From: CAILUG01 sp038125665
GTDB lineage: Bacteria > Pseudomonadota > Gammaproteobacteria > Pseudomonadales > Pseudohongiellaceae
Length of the DNA stretch: 64,000 nucleotides
NCBI GenBank assembly: GCA_038125665.1
Contig: JAYPEI010000001.1
Coordinates: 1 to 64,000, forward strand
Direction: 5' to 3'
Below, in pieces: positions 1 through 8,920 of this stretch. Under the pieces are notes generated by a model. That model was not told where the DNA came from. It ran no database searches and was given only the letters and a program-made list of their open reading frames with translations. Numbering within the stretch: the first letter of the stretch is position 1; every line of letters starts with the position of its first letter. A program made the translations under genes and the position numbers.

Positions 1-473
1 GACAAGACTACCGTATCAGGGTCATTATTTACCTGTGTGTAGTTAATCTCAGTTACAAAATTATCGTGCCCGGCGTGTAAACCGCTCGCTGAATGGTCTA
101 GCGTCAAATTCAAATGATCCTCAGCAACACTACTTACCCGTAGAACTGGCTCTGTTCCCAAAACGCAGTAATGTTTCACGATTAACTCACCGTTATTTTC
201 ACTATAGGTTGTTAACATCTCATCACCATCCTCTAGTAATGTTTCTAGAATAGTGCTTCCTCCCGAAGTCAACTTAAGCTGATAAGAGACATCAATCTGC
301 TCACCAGAATACCCATTATTGAGTGTCCCCTCCCAAGAGCCTAACCTTCCTTTTACGTACTCGAAACCTGCACTGTGACCTGACATTTCATTTTCATTAA
401 CATCTTGAGAATAAGCATTCAGCGCTGTACTACATAACAACACAGACAAGAATGAGCTATAGTTTTTTTTCAT
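1..473 (-). CDS. Secreted DUF1579-like protein, 3' end beyond the window
   Basis: The frame stays open from the ATG at 473 to the left edge, so the C-terminus is missing. A GGGGA ribosome site lies about 7 bases before the start. The first 22 or so residues are a typical signal peptide (MKKNY, a hydrophobic run, then an AYS cut site), so the protein should be exported. Further in, a stretch resembling KHYCVLGTEP recalls a motif (HYC.LG..P) of DUF1579-like beta-barrel proteins. That family link is from memory and moderate. No copy of the island's operator motif precedes it, so it may not belong to the catabolic regulon. Function unknown. Confidence 0.6.
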   Translation of the reverse strand, partial: MKKNYSSFLSVLLCSTALNAYSQDVNENEMSGHSAGFEYVKGRLGSWEGTLNNGYSGEQIDVSYQLKLTSGGSTILETLLEDGDEMLTTYSENNGELIVKHYCVLGTEPVLRVSSVAEDHLNLTLDHSASGLHAGHDNFVTEINYTQVNNDPDTVVL

Positions 474-855
474 TATTTTGTCCCCATTAGTGTTGGTTTG
501 AATACCAAGAGTTAACACATCTGAATTATTTGTCTACTATTTTTTTTGTTAACGCGTGAATAGTCGACTTTTTTGCTTGGTCTTTTTATGTGAGTTTTGA
601 ACAGAAACTTAGAAAAAATTATTATTGGGTATAGATAATTTAAAAATTTGATTTGTGATTAATTATTCCATGAAGTTCTGAAATTAGTTTTTCTTAAGCT
701 CGAGTCGAGCACACCAAGTAGGGTTTAAACAAAGTTCAGATGATGAGCCCTTGTCCAATACAACACACTATTTTTTTTGAGAATCACTCTCAGTTGCTCC
801 ACCACCTAGCACTTACCCTTCATTATTTCTCGCCCATTGAGTTTAAAAACGATAA
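474..855. other. Intergenic region, AT-rich
   Basis: About 380 bases between the divergent genes starting at 473 and 902. It is AT-rich, with several runs of T and A. I see no convincing small gene, tRNA or terminator in it. Its right end runs into the operator-like palindrome at 857-870. Confidence 0.5.
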
Positions 856-856
856 T

Positions 857-870
857 GTTAGTATACTGAC
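857..870. promoter_or_regulatory. Operator-like palindrome, site 1
   Basis: GTTAGTATACTGAC is a nearly perfect inverted repeat (half GTCAGTA). With one flanking base on each side it extends to TGTTAGTATACTGACA. It lies 31 bases before the gene at 902. TATACT at 862-867 could be the -10 element, with TTGAGT at 837-842 as a loose -35 (19-base spacer), so a bound protein would cover the promoter. It matches the motif repeated across the island. Confidence 0.65.
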
Positions 871-901
871 AATAATTCAATAAAACTCATATAGGGGATA
901 T

Positions 902-1966
902 ATGAATAGAATCGTCCATCATGTAATCGCTGGCCTCATCCTCTCCTTAGGAATGACTGGCTGCAATCAAAATAACACTGCAAGTAAGCAGGATCTTTCA
1001 GATGATAATAGTAATGGTTCAACCCAAAGGTGTGAGAATGATTCCACGCTTTCCTATGTCTGTGGACTGATGAATGCTGAAGATATTCATCACATAGGCG
1101 ACTCCGGATTACTACTCGTCAGTGGGATGGCTGACGAGCACAGTGGTGGGCATATCTATCTACTAAACCCAACAACACTGAGTTATACAGATTTAGTTAG
1201 CGCAGAAAATTATTCTGTGAGCCAAGATAATACTCTATTTGGATCATGTCCTTCCCCTCTTAACACCAGTAACTTTGGTTCTCATGGCCTAGCTGTTCAA
1301 GAAAATTCTAAAAATGAGTATAAAGTTTATTCAACGAGCCATGGAGATCGAGAAGCTATAGAAATTTTTTCTTTGAAAATCTCTGATGATATTGGCCAAT
1401 TAACATGGCAAGGCTGTGTCGAACTAGACCCAACAATCATGCACAACAGTGTCGCCATTTTAGAGGATGGTGGATTTATAACTACTGAATTTATACGTTG
1501 GGATGCGGATTTTGCAGATATCTATAGCGGAAGGCCAACTGGTGGTTTATTAGTTTGGCATCCTGGTATGTTACCAATACAACTGGATGGGACACAATTA
1601 GCAGGCCCAAATGGTATTCTAGTATCAGATGACAATAACACTGTATACGTCGCAGAATTTGGCTCTGGTAACCTCATAACTTTTGATCTTTCCACCTCAC
1701 CCGTTGGTATCAAAAAAACAGCACTGACAAACTTTCCTGATAACCTTCGTTGGGCTGGTGACAACCAAATCTTAGCTGCAGGGAATAATATTTCAGGGGA
1801 AGGCTGGTCTGTAAGTAGCTTTAATCTAGAAGATGGAAGCATTGAAGTGATAGCAAACTATCCTGGCACAGTAAAAATGCAGGGAATTAGTGTGGCAGAA
1901 CAACTTGGTGAAAAGATCTGGGTTGGCACCTACTCCGGGGACAGGGTAGGTTACTTCAATCGATAA
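902..1966 (+). CDS. Lipoprotein with SMP-30/arylesterase-like beta-propeller
   Basis: 354 residues. It begins with a lipoprotein signal ending in the lipobox LGMTGC (Cys21), so it should be membrane-anchored on the periplasmic side. The body has features of SMP-30/gluconolactonase/paraoxonase propellers: a SHGLAV stretch and later GPNGILVSDDNNTVYVAEFG, which resembles the metal-binding PNG..S.D...Y strand of that fold. Such enzymes hydrolyse lactones or esters using a bound divalent metal, and the substrate here is unknown. A GGGG ribosome site lies 4 bases before the ATG. It is probably co-transcribed with the next gene, 22 bases on, under operator site 1. Confidence 0.65.
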   Translation: MNRIVHHVIAGLILSLGMTGCNQNNTASKQDLSDDNSNGSTQRCENDSTLSYVCGLMNAEDIHHIGDSGLLLVSGMADEHSGGHIYLLNPTTLSYTDLVSAENYSVSQDNTLFGSCPSPLNTSNFGSHGLAVQENSKNEYKVYSTSHGDREAIEIFSLKISDDIGQLTWQGCVELDPTIMHNSVAILEDGGFITTEFIRWDADFADIYSGRPTGGLLVWHPGMLPIQLDGTQLAGPNGILVSDDNNTVYVAEFGSGNLITFDLSTSPVGIKKTALTNFPDNLRWAGDNQILAAGNNISGEGWSVSSFNLEDGSIEVIANYPGTVKMQGISVAEQLGEKIWVGTYSGDRVGYFNR

Positions 1967-1988
1967 TTCAAAATACACTGAGGTAAAT

Positions 1989-3353
1989 ATGTTAGAGTTA
2001 TTCCACTCAAAACTTCTAAAAATTACTTTTGTTTATTGCACAATAACAAGTATCGGTTACTTTAGTACGGGTGTTCATTATGCTGTAGCTCAAAAGTACA
2101 GAGATGCGCCAGATCCATACCGGGCAACAGACTTGGTTGGGCCCGATCCACGAGGACATGACAGAGGCGTAATCATTGCCGAAGTATTACATCCTGTGTA
2201 TGCAGCCAAAGAAGGAGCTGTACCTGAAGGTATAACACCACTACCAGTTGATATCTTTACCTCTAAAGATTTTTATGCGGATCAGCAATACTGGAGCGAC
2301 CCCAGATATTTTCGTTGCAACTCATCCACTATGTTGGAAGCCCAATGGGGTGCTGTTCAAGTTGTGATGATTGGTTCGAATCCTCCAGAAACAGCCGCGT
2401 GGGGTTATTGTGATCGTGACTATCCCCTAGAGGAAGTTTTTAGCCCTTACCCATTTGACTCAGCACAATCACACTACGAAGCATTGAAAGATGAAGCACA
2501 AAAACGTGGTGGCCCTACCAAATACACAAATGATAATCTACCTAGCTGGAGTGGGCGTTATGACAGACAACGCGCCAAAATCCGTTCATGGCTCTATGGA
2601 AATGTTATCCAAACTTCTACGTTTGCATCTATTCTCACTGATGAGTACAAAATGCGCTACGTTCAGCAGAAGTACCATGAGGCACACAATCACCCAGTGT
2701 GGCCAGCCTCTTTCTGCTGGCCTGAAGGTTTTATGCGTCGCATTTCTCAATACGGCGGCGGAGATACTAGTATTACAATCACGCCATGGATGATCCTCGA
2801 TGAGCGCTATACTTCACAAAGGATGATTACACAGATTTATCTAGATCGAGATTTTAATACAGATAGCAGTATCCCACGACTTGGACCGGATGTGCCGCAA
2901 TGGTATGGCGATACAGTGGGATTTTGGGACGGGGAAGCCCTGATTACTTGGACATCAAATATTCAAAGTTGGATTTCACATGGAATTTTTGAGTATAGTC
3001 CATTGCTACAAACTATCGAAATCTATACTCCTGTAAATGACGACGAATCTAACCTAACGGGTCTCCGTCATGAAGTGATACTTTATGATAAAAATGTCTT
3101 TGTAAAACCCATACGCGTTGTGCAGTACCTTGATCGTCTTGGCGAACTCAACGAGTTTGAACCCTTTGGAAACACTGCTTGTATACCAGGAAACTACCCC
3201 ATTCAGGGACTGACAACACCGATGTCACCAAACCAAATATTTGAATATGAAATACCAGATATTTATGGTCGTCCATGGGCTCATATTTGGGAAAAATATT
3301 TTGAAGAAGGAATGACACCACCAACCGAGGAAGAAGATATTTTCAGTTTTTAG
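1989..3353 (+). CDS. Exported protein of unknown function
   Basis: 454 residues with an N-terminal hydrophobic signal region ending near residue 34 (YAVAQ), so probably periplasmic. A TGAGG ribosome site lies 5 bases before the ATG. I do not recognise a named family. The second half contains a pattern WYGDTVGFWDGEALITWTS followed by a beta-rich segment. This resembles the GxSxGxWEGDTLVVxT module seen in many exported proteins of unknown role, and again in the C-terminal half of the gene at 31747-32757. Other marked features are HEAHNHPVWPASFCWPEGF and a Cys near the C-terminus (NTACIPGNYP). It forms a likely two-gene operon with the lipoprotein at 902. Its stop overlaps the converging gene by 4 bases. 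Confidence 0.6.
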   Translation: MLELFHSKLLKITFVYCTITSIGYFSTGVHYAVAQKYRDAPDPYRATDLVGPDPRGHDRGVIIAEVLHPVYAAKEGAVPEGITPLPVDIFTSKDFYADQQYWSDPRYFRCNSSTMLEAQWGAVQVVMIGSNPPETAAWGYCDRDYPLEEVFSPYPFDSAQSHYEALKDEAQKRGGPTKYTNDNLPSWSGRYDRQRAKIRSWLYGNVIQTSTFASILTDEYKMRYVQQKYHEAHNHPVWPASFCWPEGFMRRISQYGGGDTSITITPWMILDERYTSQRMITQIYLDRDFNTDSSIPRLGPDVPQWYGDTVGFWDGEALITWTSNIQSWISHGIFEYSPLLQTIEIYTPVNDDESNLTGLRHEVILYDKNVFVKPIRVVQYLDRLGELNEFEPFGNTACIPGNYPIQGLTTPMSPNQIFEYEIPDIYGRPWAHIWEKYFEEGMTPPTEEEDIFSF

Positions 3354-3964
3354 CTGGGGTTAGATTCGCTATTAACTTTGAAAGGATCAAGACAGGCAGG
3401 AAGCACATCAAGCTCCCTGCCTTCTCCTAATACAGATAAAAATAAAGATATAGTTGTGTACTGACCAAGCATGAAAACTATATCAGCAACATTTCGCTCT
3501 CCAAGGACATTGACAGCACTCTCAAGCGTCTCATCAGAAACATTTCTTGTAAGTGAAAGCTCCAACACGTAGTTAAAAAGGGCTGCTTCATCTTCGTTAA
3601 TGAATGATGGTTTTTTACCTTGCTTGATGTCTTCAACAATGTGTTTGCTTAGCCCTGCCTCTAGGGCTCTTGGCGCATGAAGATACCATTCATATTGATC
3701 ATGAAATATGCGAGCATGAATCAAGACCAGCAACTCCACTAATCGATTACCAAGATCTGTGTCAAATCTAAGATATTTACCAAGATGTTGGAAGCGCTCA
3801 GCAGCCTCTGGGCTACGGAGCATCATATTAAAGGGTCCCCTCATCCCATTTAAAGAGAAACCTTTGATCTTATTGATAAGATTTTTTTGCTCAGGCGTTA
3901 ATTCATCATCTGAAAGCTGGCGAAGGCGCTGAGGTAAAGCAAGAACTTTTGAATCATCCACCAC
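3350..3964 (-). CDS. Carboxymuconolactone decarboxylase family protein
   Basis: 204 residues, all-helical CMD/AhpD-like fold. The family signature is the segment HARIFHDQYEWYLHAPRALEAGL (about residues 84-106), with the EWxxHxxxAxxxG pattern. The CxxC pair of the AhpD peroxidase branch is absent, so peroxidase activity is unlikely. The family includes gamma-carboxymuconolactone decarboxylase of the protocatechuate pathway, but this subgroup is mostly uncharacterised. It directly follows the demethylase gene without a gap, so the two are almost surely co-expressed, with the TauD-type gene first. A second paralogue lies at 27726-28298. Confidence 0.8.
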   Translation of the reverse strand: MVDDSKVLALPQRLRQLSDDELTPEQKNLINKIKGFSLNGMRGPFNMMLRSPEAAERFQHLGKYLRFDTDLGNRLVELLVLIHARIFHDQYEWYLHAPRALEAGLSKHIVEDIKQGKKPSFINEDEAALFNYVLELSLTRNVSDETLESAVNVLGERNVADIVFMLGQYTTISLFLSVLGEGRELDVLPACLDPFKVNSESNPS

Positions 3965-5368
3965 TTATTTGACTATCCCATGTTTGAGCTTGTGTACTGT
4001 TTCCGCGTAAGGAGTTGGAGCAACCGTAACTCTCACTTTCATTTGACGGTGCCTTTCTACATGAGATTTACGCGAACCACCGTAGGGCTCCCCCCAAGTA
4101 AGTACAAGTTCAGTACCGACATCGGCATGAGATAAATCCATCATGGCCAGAGAAAGAACTTTCGCCTCATTAGCACTATAACCAACAAAAGTAGATAAAC
4201 CTGCTAGTGCACCATCTTCTGTGCGAACTTCATCATACATTTGATAAGCATACGATGCATAGGGTAGACGGAGCATCTTACCAGCAAGACCAGGCTCTAA
4301 AATTGAAGCAAAAATTGCAGCGACATCCTCACTATTCCAGACAAGTGTTCGGCGACAACGAGTTGGATTAGCAGCTTGTTTTTCTAGTGCCTCACGACCA
4401 ATAAAGTCATGATCAAATTTTATCCGCTTTTCTACTCCTAAGTCCCAAGGCGTTACATAGTAATCTTCAATTTTTGAACCAATATAACTTCCACCTAGCT
4501 GAGCCCCAGCCTCCCAAGAATTTGCTGGTAGCCATTGACGGTATTGATTAAGTGATGGACTAGTAAATATCGCTGGAAATGGCGAGGCCATCCATCCCCC
4601 CTCTGTTACTGCTGAAAAATAAGCCAGAGTACCACCTCGTTTTAAGCCATGCTTTTCACCTACTTGGATCAATGCATCAAGAACTTTTTCCTGGTCGTCA
4701 TAGTCGCCTGAAAGCTCTACCCCTTGGTGCCCAGCCATACCGTGGCGGAGAGCCATGACATCACACCCACCAATCTTAACCATCCCCGTACCGAAGAAAC
4801 GAATTTCTGGAATTCCATTTTCGACAACCTCAGTAAAAATTTTACTGGCATTGGGTCCATCCATACCTAATCGAAATTTTTTTCTTTTCCCATTTGAATT
4901 TCGAGCAGTATTGTTATCTCTTTCAACAGTAACATTGTAACCACCCTTTATAGCATTATATTCAACCCAATTAATGAGGGGCATACCACTGACAAGCTCA
5001 AAATCTTCAGAACCATGGCAATACATAAGCGTTTCACCAATCACTTTACCTTCTTCATTACAGGCAATGTATTGCTTAGCAACACCTGGCTTGAAGTTAT
5101 CAAAACTGTTAACACCAAGTTTACTTAATAGTTTAATCGCATCGGGACCTTTAACAAAAAGTTCTGGCATATGATGAGACTGATCAAATAAGACTGCTGA
5201 ATTTCTCCATGCGCGCTGCTCTTCCATCCATGTGCTTTGTTCTAGTGGTACTGGGGTTAGACCTGTTTTTGCCTTAACATGAGGTGCTACAGTATCGTTA
5301 TAAAAATGGTCAACAAGATCTGACTTTGATGATAATAAATCCGCAAGTGTTGTTATGGTGGTAGACAT
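3965..5368 (-). CDS. LigM-like tetrahydrofolate-dependent O-demethylase (GcvT fold), copy 1
   Basis: 467 residues, the usual length of LigM/DesA. These enzymes move the methyl of vanillate, syringate or 3-O-methylgallate to tetrahydrofolate. Recognisable LigM-type stretches are SAVLFDQSHHMPELFVKGPDA (about residues 57-77), NSFDNFKPGVAKQYI and the C-terminal YGGSRKSHVERHRQ, all in the aminomethyltransferase (GcvT) fold. The protein is cytosolic, with no signal peptide. It is the middle gene of TauD-LigM-CMD, under operator site 2. The gene at 19819-21168 is a clear paralogue, so the pathway may remove two different methyl groups. The exact substrate cannot be read from the sequence; dimethylglycine/sarcosine-type substrates are a less likely alternative. 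Confidence 0.75.
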   Translation of the reverse strand: MSTTITTLADLLSSKSDLVDHFYNDTVAPHVKAKTGLTPVPLEQSTWMEEQRAWRNSAVLFDQSHHMPELFVKGPDAIKLLSKLGVNSFDNFKPGVAKQYIACNEEGKVIGETLMYCHGSEDFELVSGMPLINWVEYNAIKGGYNVTVERDNNTARNSNGKRKKFRLGMDGPNASKIFTEVVENGIPEIRFFGTGMVKIGGCDVMALRHGMAGHQGVELSGDYDDQEKVLDALIQVGEKHGLKRGGTLAYFSAVTEGGWMASPFPAIFTSPSLNQYRQWLPANSWEAGAQLGGSYIGSKIEDYYVTPWDLGVEKRIKFDHDFIGREALEKQAANPTRCRRTLVWNSEDVAAIFASILEPGLAGKMLRLPYASYAYQMYDEVRTEDGALAGLSTFVGYSANEAKVLSLAMMDLSHADVGTELVLTWGEPYGGSRKSHVERHRQMKVRVTVAPTPYAETVHKLKHGIVK

Positions 5369-5403
5369 TTTTTACCTTGATGAATTATGTTTTTGACAAA
5401 ATG

Positions 5404-6237
5404 TTATTGCAGTGAGTCTTTTACAACTAATCGATGCAGGATCCGGAGATGCCCCTGATAATCGTTCGAAGCGTAATGCCATACTTGACGGTTATCCCAA
5501 AGTGCCAATGAGTTAGTCTGCCATTGCATCCTTGCATTAAATTCGGGGCGTAAAATTAATTTATAGATCTCATCTAAAATTGGCTTACTTTCTTCTCGAG
5601 TCATGCCAACAAAATTTGTCGTATAGGATGGATTAACGTAAATACAAGCCTTACCATTTTCGGGGTGCGCAATGATAACAGGATGAATAGATTCTGAACC
5701 TTTGGATTTTTTTATTCCAGCAGCAAATCGACCATCAGGATCTCCTGTTCTCGCGGCAACTTGCTCTAGTAAGAATCTTTGACTATGAACTGCTTCAAGT
5801 CCTTGTAATTTTTGTCGCATCTCCTCTGACAAAAAATCATATGCAGCTGATGTACTTGCGAAACAAGTATCTCCCCCATATGGAGGAATAACTTTAGCGT
5901 ACAGAATGGTGCTCATGCATGGGTTTTTCTGATGTGCTTGATCTGTGTGCCATTCATCCCCAATATTACTCAGCTCATGAGGATTTTTTCGAATTTCTTC
6001 AACTTCTGCGTAGCCAGGGACTTTTTCTATCGCTGGACTTTCATTTACAAATAACTCACCCCAACGCTGACCGAATTGGCGATATTCGTCCGTGGTTAGT
6101 TCTTGGTCCCTAAAATAGATAAAACCATGCTCCCATAAAGCAGTTTTAATTTTCTGAAATGTTTCTTCATTACAAGTAGTGAGGTCAACTCCCATTATTT
6201 CAGCGCCAATATAACCACCAACCTTACGTACTTCCAC
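5404..6237 (-). CDS. TauD/TfdA-family Fe(II)/2-oxoglutarate dioxygenase
   Basis: 277 residues, the normal family length. The iron site is visible as HTD at residues 97-99 (DEWHTDQ) with a distal His in WDNRQVWHYASNDYQ. The 2-oxoglutarate-binding Arg is near the C-terminus (HLRILHR). These enzymes hydroxylate substrates such as taurine, 2,4-D or alkyl ethers, often releasing an aldehyde. The substrate here is unknown. It is first in a three-gene unit with the LigM-like and CMD genes. An oxidative ether or side-chain cleavage next to a folate-dependent demethylase would suit a methoxylated ring compound. Operator site 2 lies 84 bases upstream. Confidence 0.82.
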   Translation of the reverse strand: MEVRKVGGYIGAEIMGVDLTTCNEETFQKIKTALWEHGFIYFRDQELTTDEYRQFGQRWGELFVNESPAIEKVPGYAEVEEIRKNPHELSNIGDEWHTDQAHQKNPCMSTILYAKVIPPYGGDTCFASTSAAYDFLSEEMRQKLQGLEAVHSQRFLLEQVAARTGDPDGRFAAGIKKSKGSESIHPVIIAHPENGKACIYVNPSYTTNFVGMTREESKPILDEIYKLILRPEFNARMQWQTNSLALWDNRQVWHYASNDYQGHLRILHRLVVKDSLQ

Positions 6238-6320
6238 AAAGAGAGTCTCCTCAGTTATCTCAGAAGTTTTCTGGATAAATTATTTTTTAACCATGAAAAG
6301 GTTATAAATCATTCTTTACC

Positions 6321-6334
6321 ATCATAATACTGAC
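6321..6334. promoter_or_regulatory. Operator-like palindrome, site 2
   Basis: ATCATAATACTGAC (reverse complement GTCAGTATTATGAT) in the 108-base gap ahead of the TauD-type gene. It is the same 14-mer as site 6. CATAAT within it could be a -10 element. Confidence 0.65.
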
Positions 6335-6345
6335 GGTTTTTTGAG

Positions 6346-7098
6346 TCAAGTTATTGAGCGACCTACTACTCTCGCAGGTGATCCATCAGAGCCTTCGATA
6401 TTAAGCGCTAAGAATAGGAACTCTCCCCTACCTGATTCAATTTCTTTTGGTACACGTAAATTTTCTGCAACCAATAATCCGTTTCTCAACATAATGTGAT
6501 GTGCGGGCCAGTCAAAGTTTGAATCTCTATAAGCTATAGGGAGATCCGGTGAGGGAAAATCAACAGCAAACAATTTGACGCCACAATCTACCAAGTATTG
6601 TGCAGCTTCAGCACTAAGATAAGGATGTTCATCATACCGGGCAGTATTTGCATAGTTTGACCATCCTGTGTTCAAAACAACGATGTCTCCTCTCTGGATT
6701 TCTAGGCCATCAAAGATTTCAGGGCCTAATTCTTGCACAGGCTTACAAGTAATATTAAGTAAAACTCCTTGTCCGTAAAGTCTATCGAGAGGAATTTCAT
6801 GGAATGAAGGACCGTCTATTATAAAGTGTACGGGCGCGTCAACATGAGTACCAAAATGAACGACCATCTGCATTTCAGATAAGTTAACTTTATGTTCTGG
6901 CATACTTCTTATACGCTCGAATCTAGCTTCAGGAAAGGGAGAAACAATTGTTTTGCCTGCTGGGACGGTAGGCACCGGAGTCGATTTTCCCAAAGGGTAC
7001 GACAGATCAAGCCAAGGTGCGTTGCTTTCGGTCAAATGAGGAGCTGGTATAGTTGACCACCCTTTCCAACCCATGCTTTTGTGAGTAGAACTACACAT
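6346..7098 (-). CDS. Cyclase-family metal-dependent hydrolase
   Basis: 250 residues. The family signature HFGTHVDAPVHF is present, with the metal-binding residues His81, His85, Asp87 and His91. The family (Pfam cyclase) includes kynurenine formamidase, isatin hydrolase and trihydroxypyridine-related hydrolases, which open amide or lactone rings with Zn or Mn. It starts 8 bases inside the end of the preceding dehydrogenase gene, so translation is probably coupled. It is the last gene of the cupin-aldolase-FAH-dehydrogenase-cyclase unit. The role is likely hydrolysis of a ring-derived lactone or amide. Confidence 0.82.
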   Translation of the reverse strand: MCSSTHKSMGWKGWSTIPAPHLTESNAPWLDLSYPLGKSTPVPTVPAGKTIVSPFPEARFERIRSMPEHKVNLSEMQMVVHFGTHVDAPVHFIIDGPSFHEIPLDRLYGQGVLLNITCKPVQELGPEIFDGLEIQRGDIVVLNTGWSNYANTARYDEHPYLSAEAAQYLVDCGVKLFAVDFPSPDLPIAYRDSNFDWPAHHIMLRNGLLVAENLRVPKEIESGRGEFLFLALNIEGSDGSPARVVGRSIT

Positions 7099-8908
7099 TC
7101 TTAATCTCTCTTGAGCGATAGCTAAAATCAGCTCCTGTATGCTTTTCGAAATAAGTAATCATTTTTGTAAAGTCATCAGTAGGTGAAAATTCCTTGGCAA
7201 TACATGCCCACTCATCACGAGCCTTGGCTACCATACCACCATTCATACCCACTTCTTTTGCTTGCTCAAGATAGAGATCAAGAGCTTTTGGACCACCGGG
7301 CATTTTCCCTCCAGCATCAAAAGATCTTGAAAGAATATGACGGGCAAATTTGTCCATTGTCCAACTATTTCTGCCACTACTTGAATTAATCGTATCTAAC
7401 AATACCTGTGGATCCATCCCGTTAGCCACACCCACACTCAGTGCCTCACAATCAGCAATAAATACTGTAAAACCTATCGCATTGTTTACTAATTTGGTGA
7501 ATTGTGCCTGCCCAGGAATATTACCAATGGGAAAGTTGTTAGCTGCAACGTGTTGCATGCAATTAGCAAGTCGGGACATTGCTTCTCGCTCTCCAGCCAT
7601 CATAATGCTTAGTTCTCCACGATCAGCGATAGCAACACCACCACTTACAGGGGCGTCGACCAAAGCTACGTTATGTGCCGCGAGTATGGCGTTCAGCTCT
7701 CGCATTCTACCAGGACTCATGGTGGAAAATTCTGCGTACACTTCAATAGCGTCTCCTTGAGCTGCTTCTTCACACACACTGACGCTACCTCCCGTTGGAA
7801 TGCAGACAACTACTAATGAGCATTGGTCAGCCACGTCCCTAACAGAGCTGGCAGGAACAAGACCCTGTAATTCAAATTTATTCATCACTTGTTTATCTAG
7901 GTCAAAACCTGTGACCTCAACTCCACAACTCAACAGACGTTTAACTATAGCTCCTCCCATGTTACCAAGCCCTATAAAACCTAACTTATCTTTATGTGAT
8001 GAAGGTAGCACTTGTTCTAAAGGCTGCGCCGTGCCACGAACAAGGATCCCAAGTTGATTCTCAAAAAAACGAATGATATTTGCTGCGTCACTGTGAGCTT
8101 GTTCATTACTCATAGCTATAGACCAAAGCTCTCTGGTGTAGTCTATTAAGCCTTTTGGAAGTCCAACAGATTGAGCTTGCTCTAAGTACAGAGATAAGTC
8201 TTTTAATACACCGCCAATGGGACCGCCTAAGTTGTAATTTCCTCCCAAGATTCCACGAGGAATTTTCTCAAGCGTCCCAGTATTTTTACCAGTACCATGG
8301 TTAACTACAGATAGTAATGTATCAGCAGAAATACCGTTTTTAACTCCAACAGCAATCGCCTCACATGAAACAAGAAATGCTGAAAAATTTATTGCATTAT
8401 TTACGACTTTACAAAGTTGTCCTAAGCCTGGTCTGGTACCTACATGATGTAGCTTTTCAGAAAAAGTAGATGCTAAAAAATTATATTGGGAATATAGATT
8501 AGTGGCGCAGGCTATCATAAGACTCAAACTGCCTCTCTGTGCAGCAAATTCCCCACCGCTCATTGGAGAATCTATAACTAATACTGGATCCAGTATAGAT
8601 TCTAATTCTCGCAAACAGCTAGGTCCCACCGTCGACAATTCTATATATACTTGTATAGATCTTCCGTGCGAAAGTGCCCTAGCATTTGCTAACACTGCTT
8701 TATCATCTGGTAGGCAAGAAATTACCCAGGTGACTTCATCTGCTAGTGCAACAGCAGAATTAGTTATAACTGCTCCTTCTTTAGCAAGAACTGACATAGC
8801 TTCTGAATCTATGTCAAAGATTAAAACCTCAAGTCCAGCCTCTAACATGCGACGGACGATCGCACGCCCCATATTACCAAGCCCAACAAAACCTATTTTC
8901 CTCACCAC
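7091..8908 (-). CDS. Tandem beta-hydroxyacid dehydrogenase (two full copies fused)
   Basis: 605 residues, twice the usual length of 3-hydroxyisobutyrate/tartronate-semialdehyde reductases. Copy 1 starts with the Rossmann glycine motif GFVGLGNMG (residues 6-14), has IDSPMSGG (112-119) and a catalytic-type KVVNN (Lys167). Copy 2 starts at about residue 309 with GFIGLGNMG, has VDAPVSGG (418-425) and KLVNN (Lys472). Both copies keep the substrate-binding and lysine motifs, so both may be active. The enzyme would oxidise or reduce a 3-hydroxyacid or semialdehyde with NAD(P). It starts at GTG (8908). Neighbours are FAH and cyclase genes. No frameshift is seen: the fusion is open throughout. Confidence 0.85.
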   Translation of the reverse strand: MVRKIGFVGLGNMGRAIVRRMLEAGLEVLIFDIDSEAMSVLAKEGAVITNSAVALADEVTWVISCLPDDKAVLANARALSHGRSIQVYIELSTVGPSCLRELESILDPVLVIDSPMSGGEFAAQRGSLSLMIACATNLYSQYNFLASTFSEKLHHVGTRPGLGQLCKVVNNAINFSAFLVSCEAIAVGVKNGISADTLLSVVNHGTGKNTGTLEKIPRGILGGNYNLGGPIGGVLKDLSLYLEQAQSVGLPKGLIDYTRELWSIAMSNEQAHSDAANIIRFFENQLGILVRGTAQPLEQVLPSSHKDKLGFIGLGNMGGAIVKRLLSCGVEVTGFDLDKQVMNKFELQGLVPASSVRDVADQCSLVVVCIPTGGSVSVCEEAAQGDAIEVYAEFSTMSPGRMRELNAILAAHNVALVDAPVSGGVAIADRGELSIMMAGEREAMSRLANCMQHVAANNFPIGNIPGQAQFTKLVNNAIGFTVFIADCEALSVGVANGMDPQVLLDTINSSSGRNSWTMDKFARHILSRSFDAGGKMPGGPKALDLYLEQAKEVGMNGGMVAKARDEWACIAKEFSPTDDFTKMITYFEKHTGADFSYRSREIKNV

Positions 8909-8920
8909 AAAAGACGCTCC

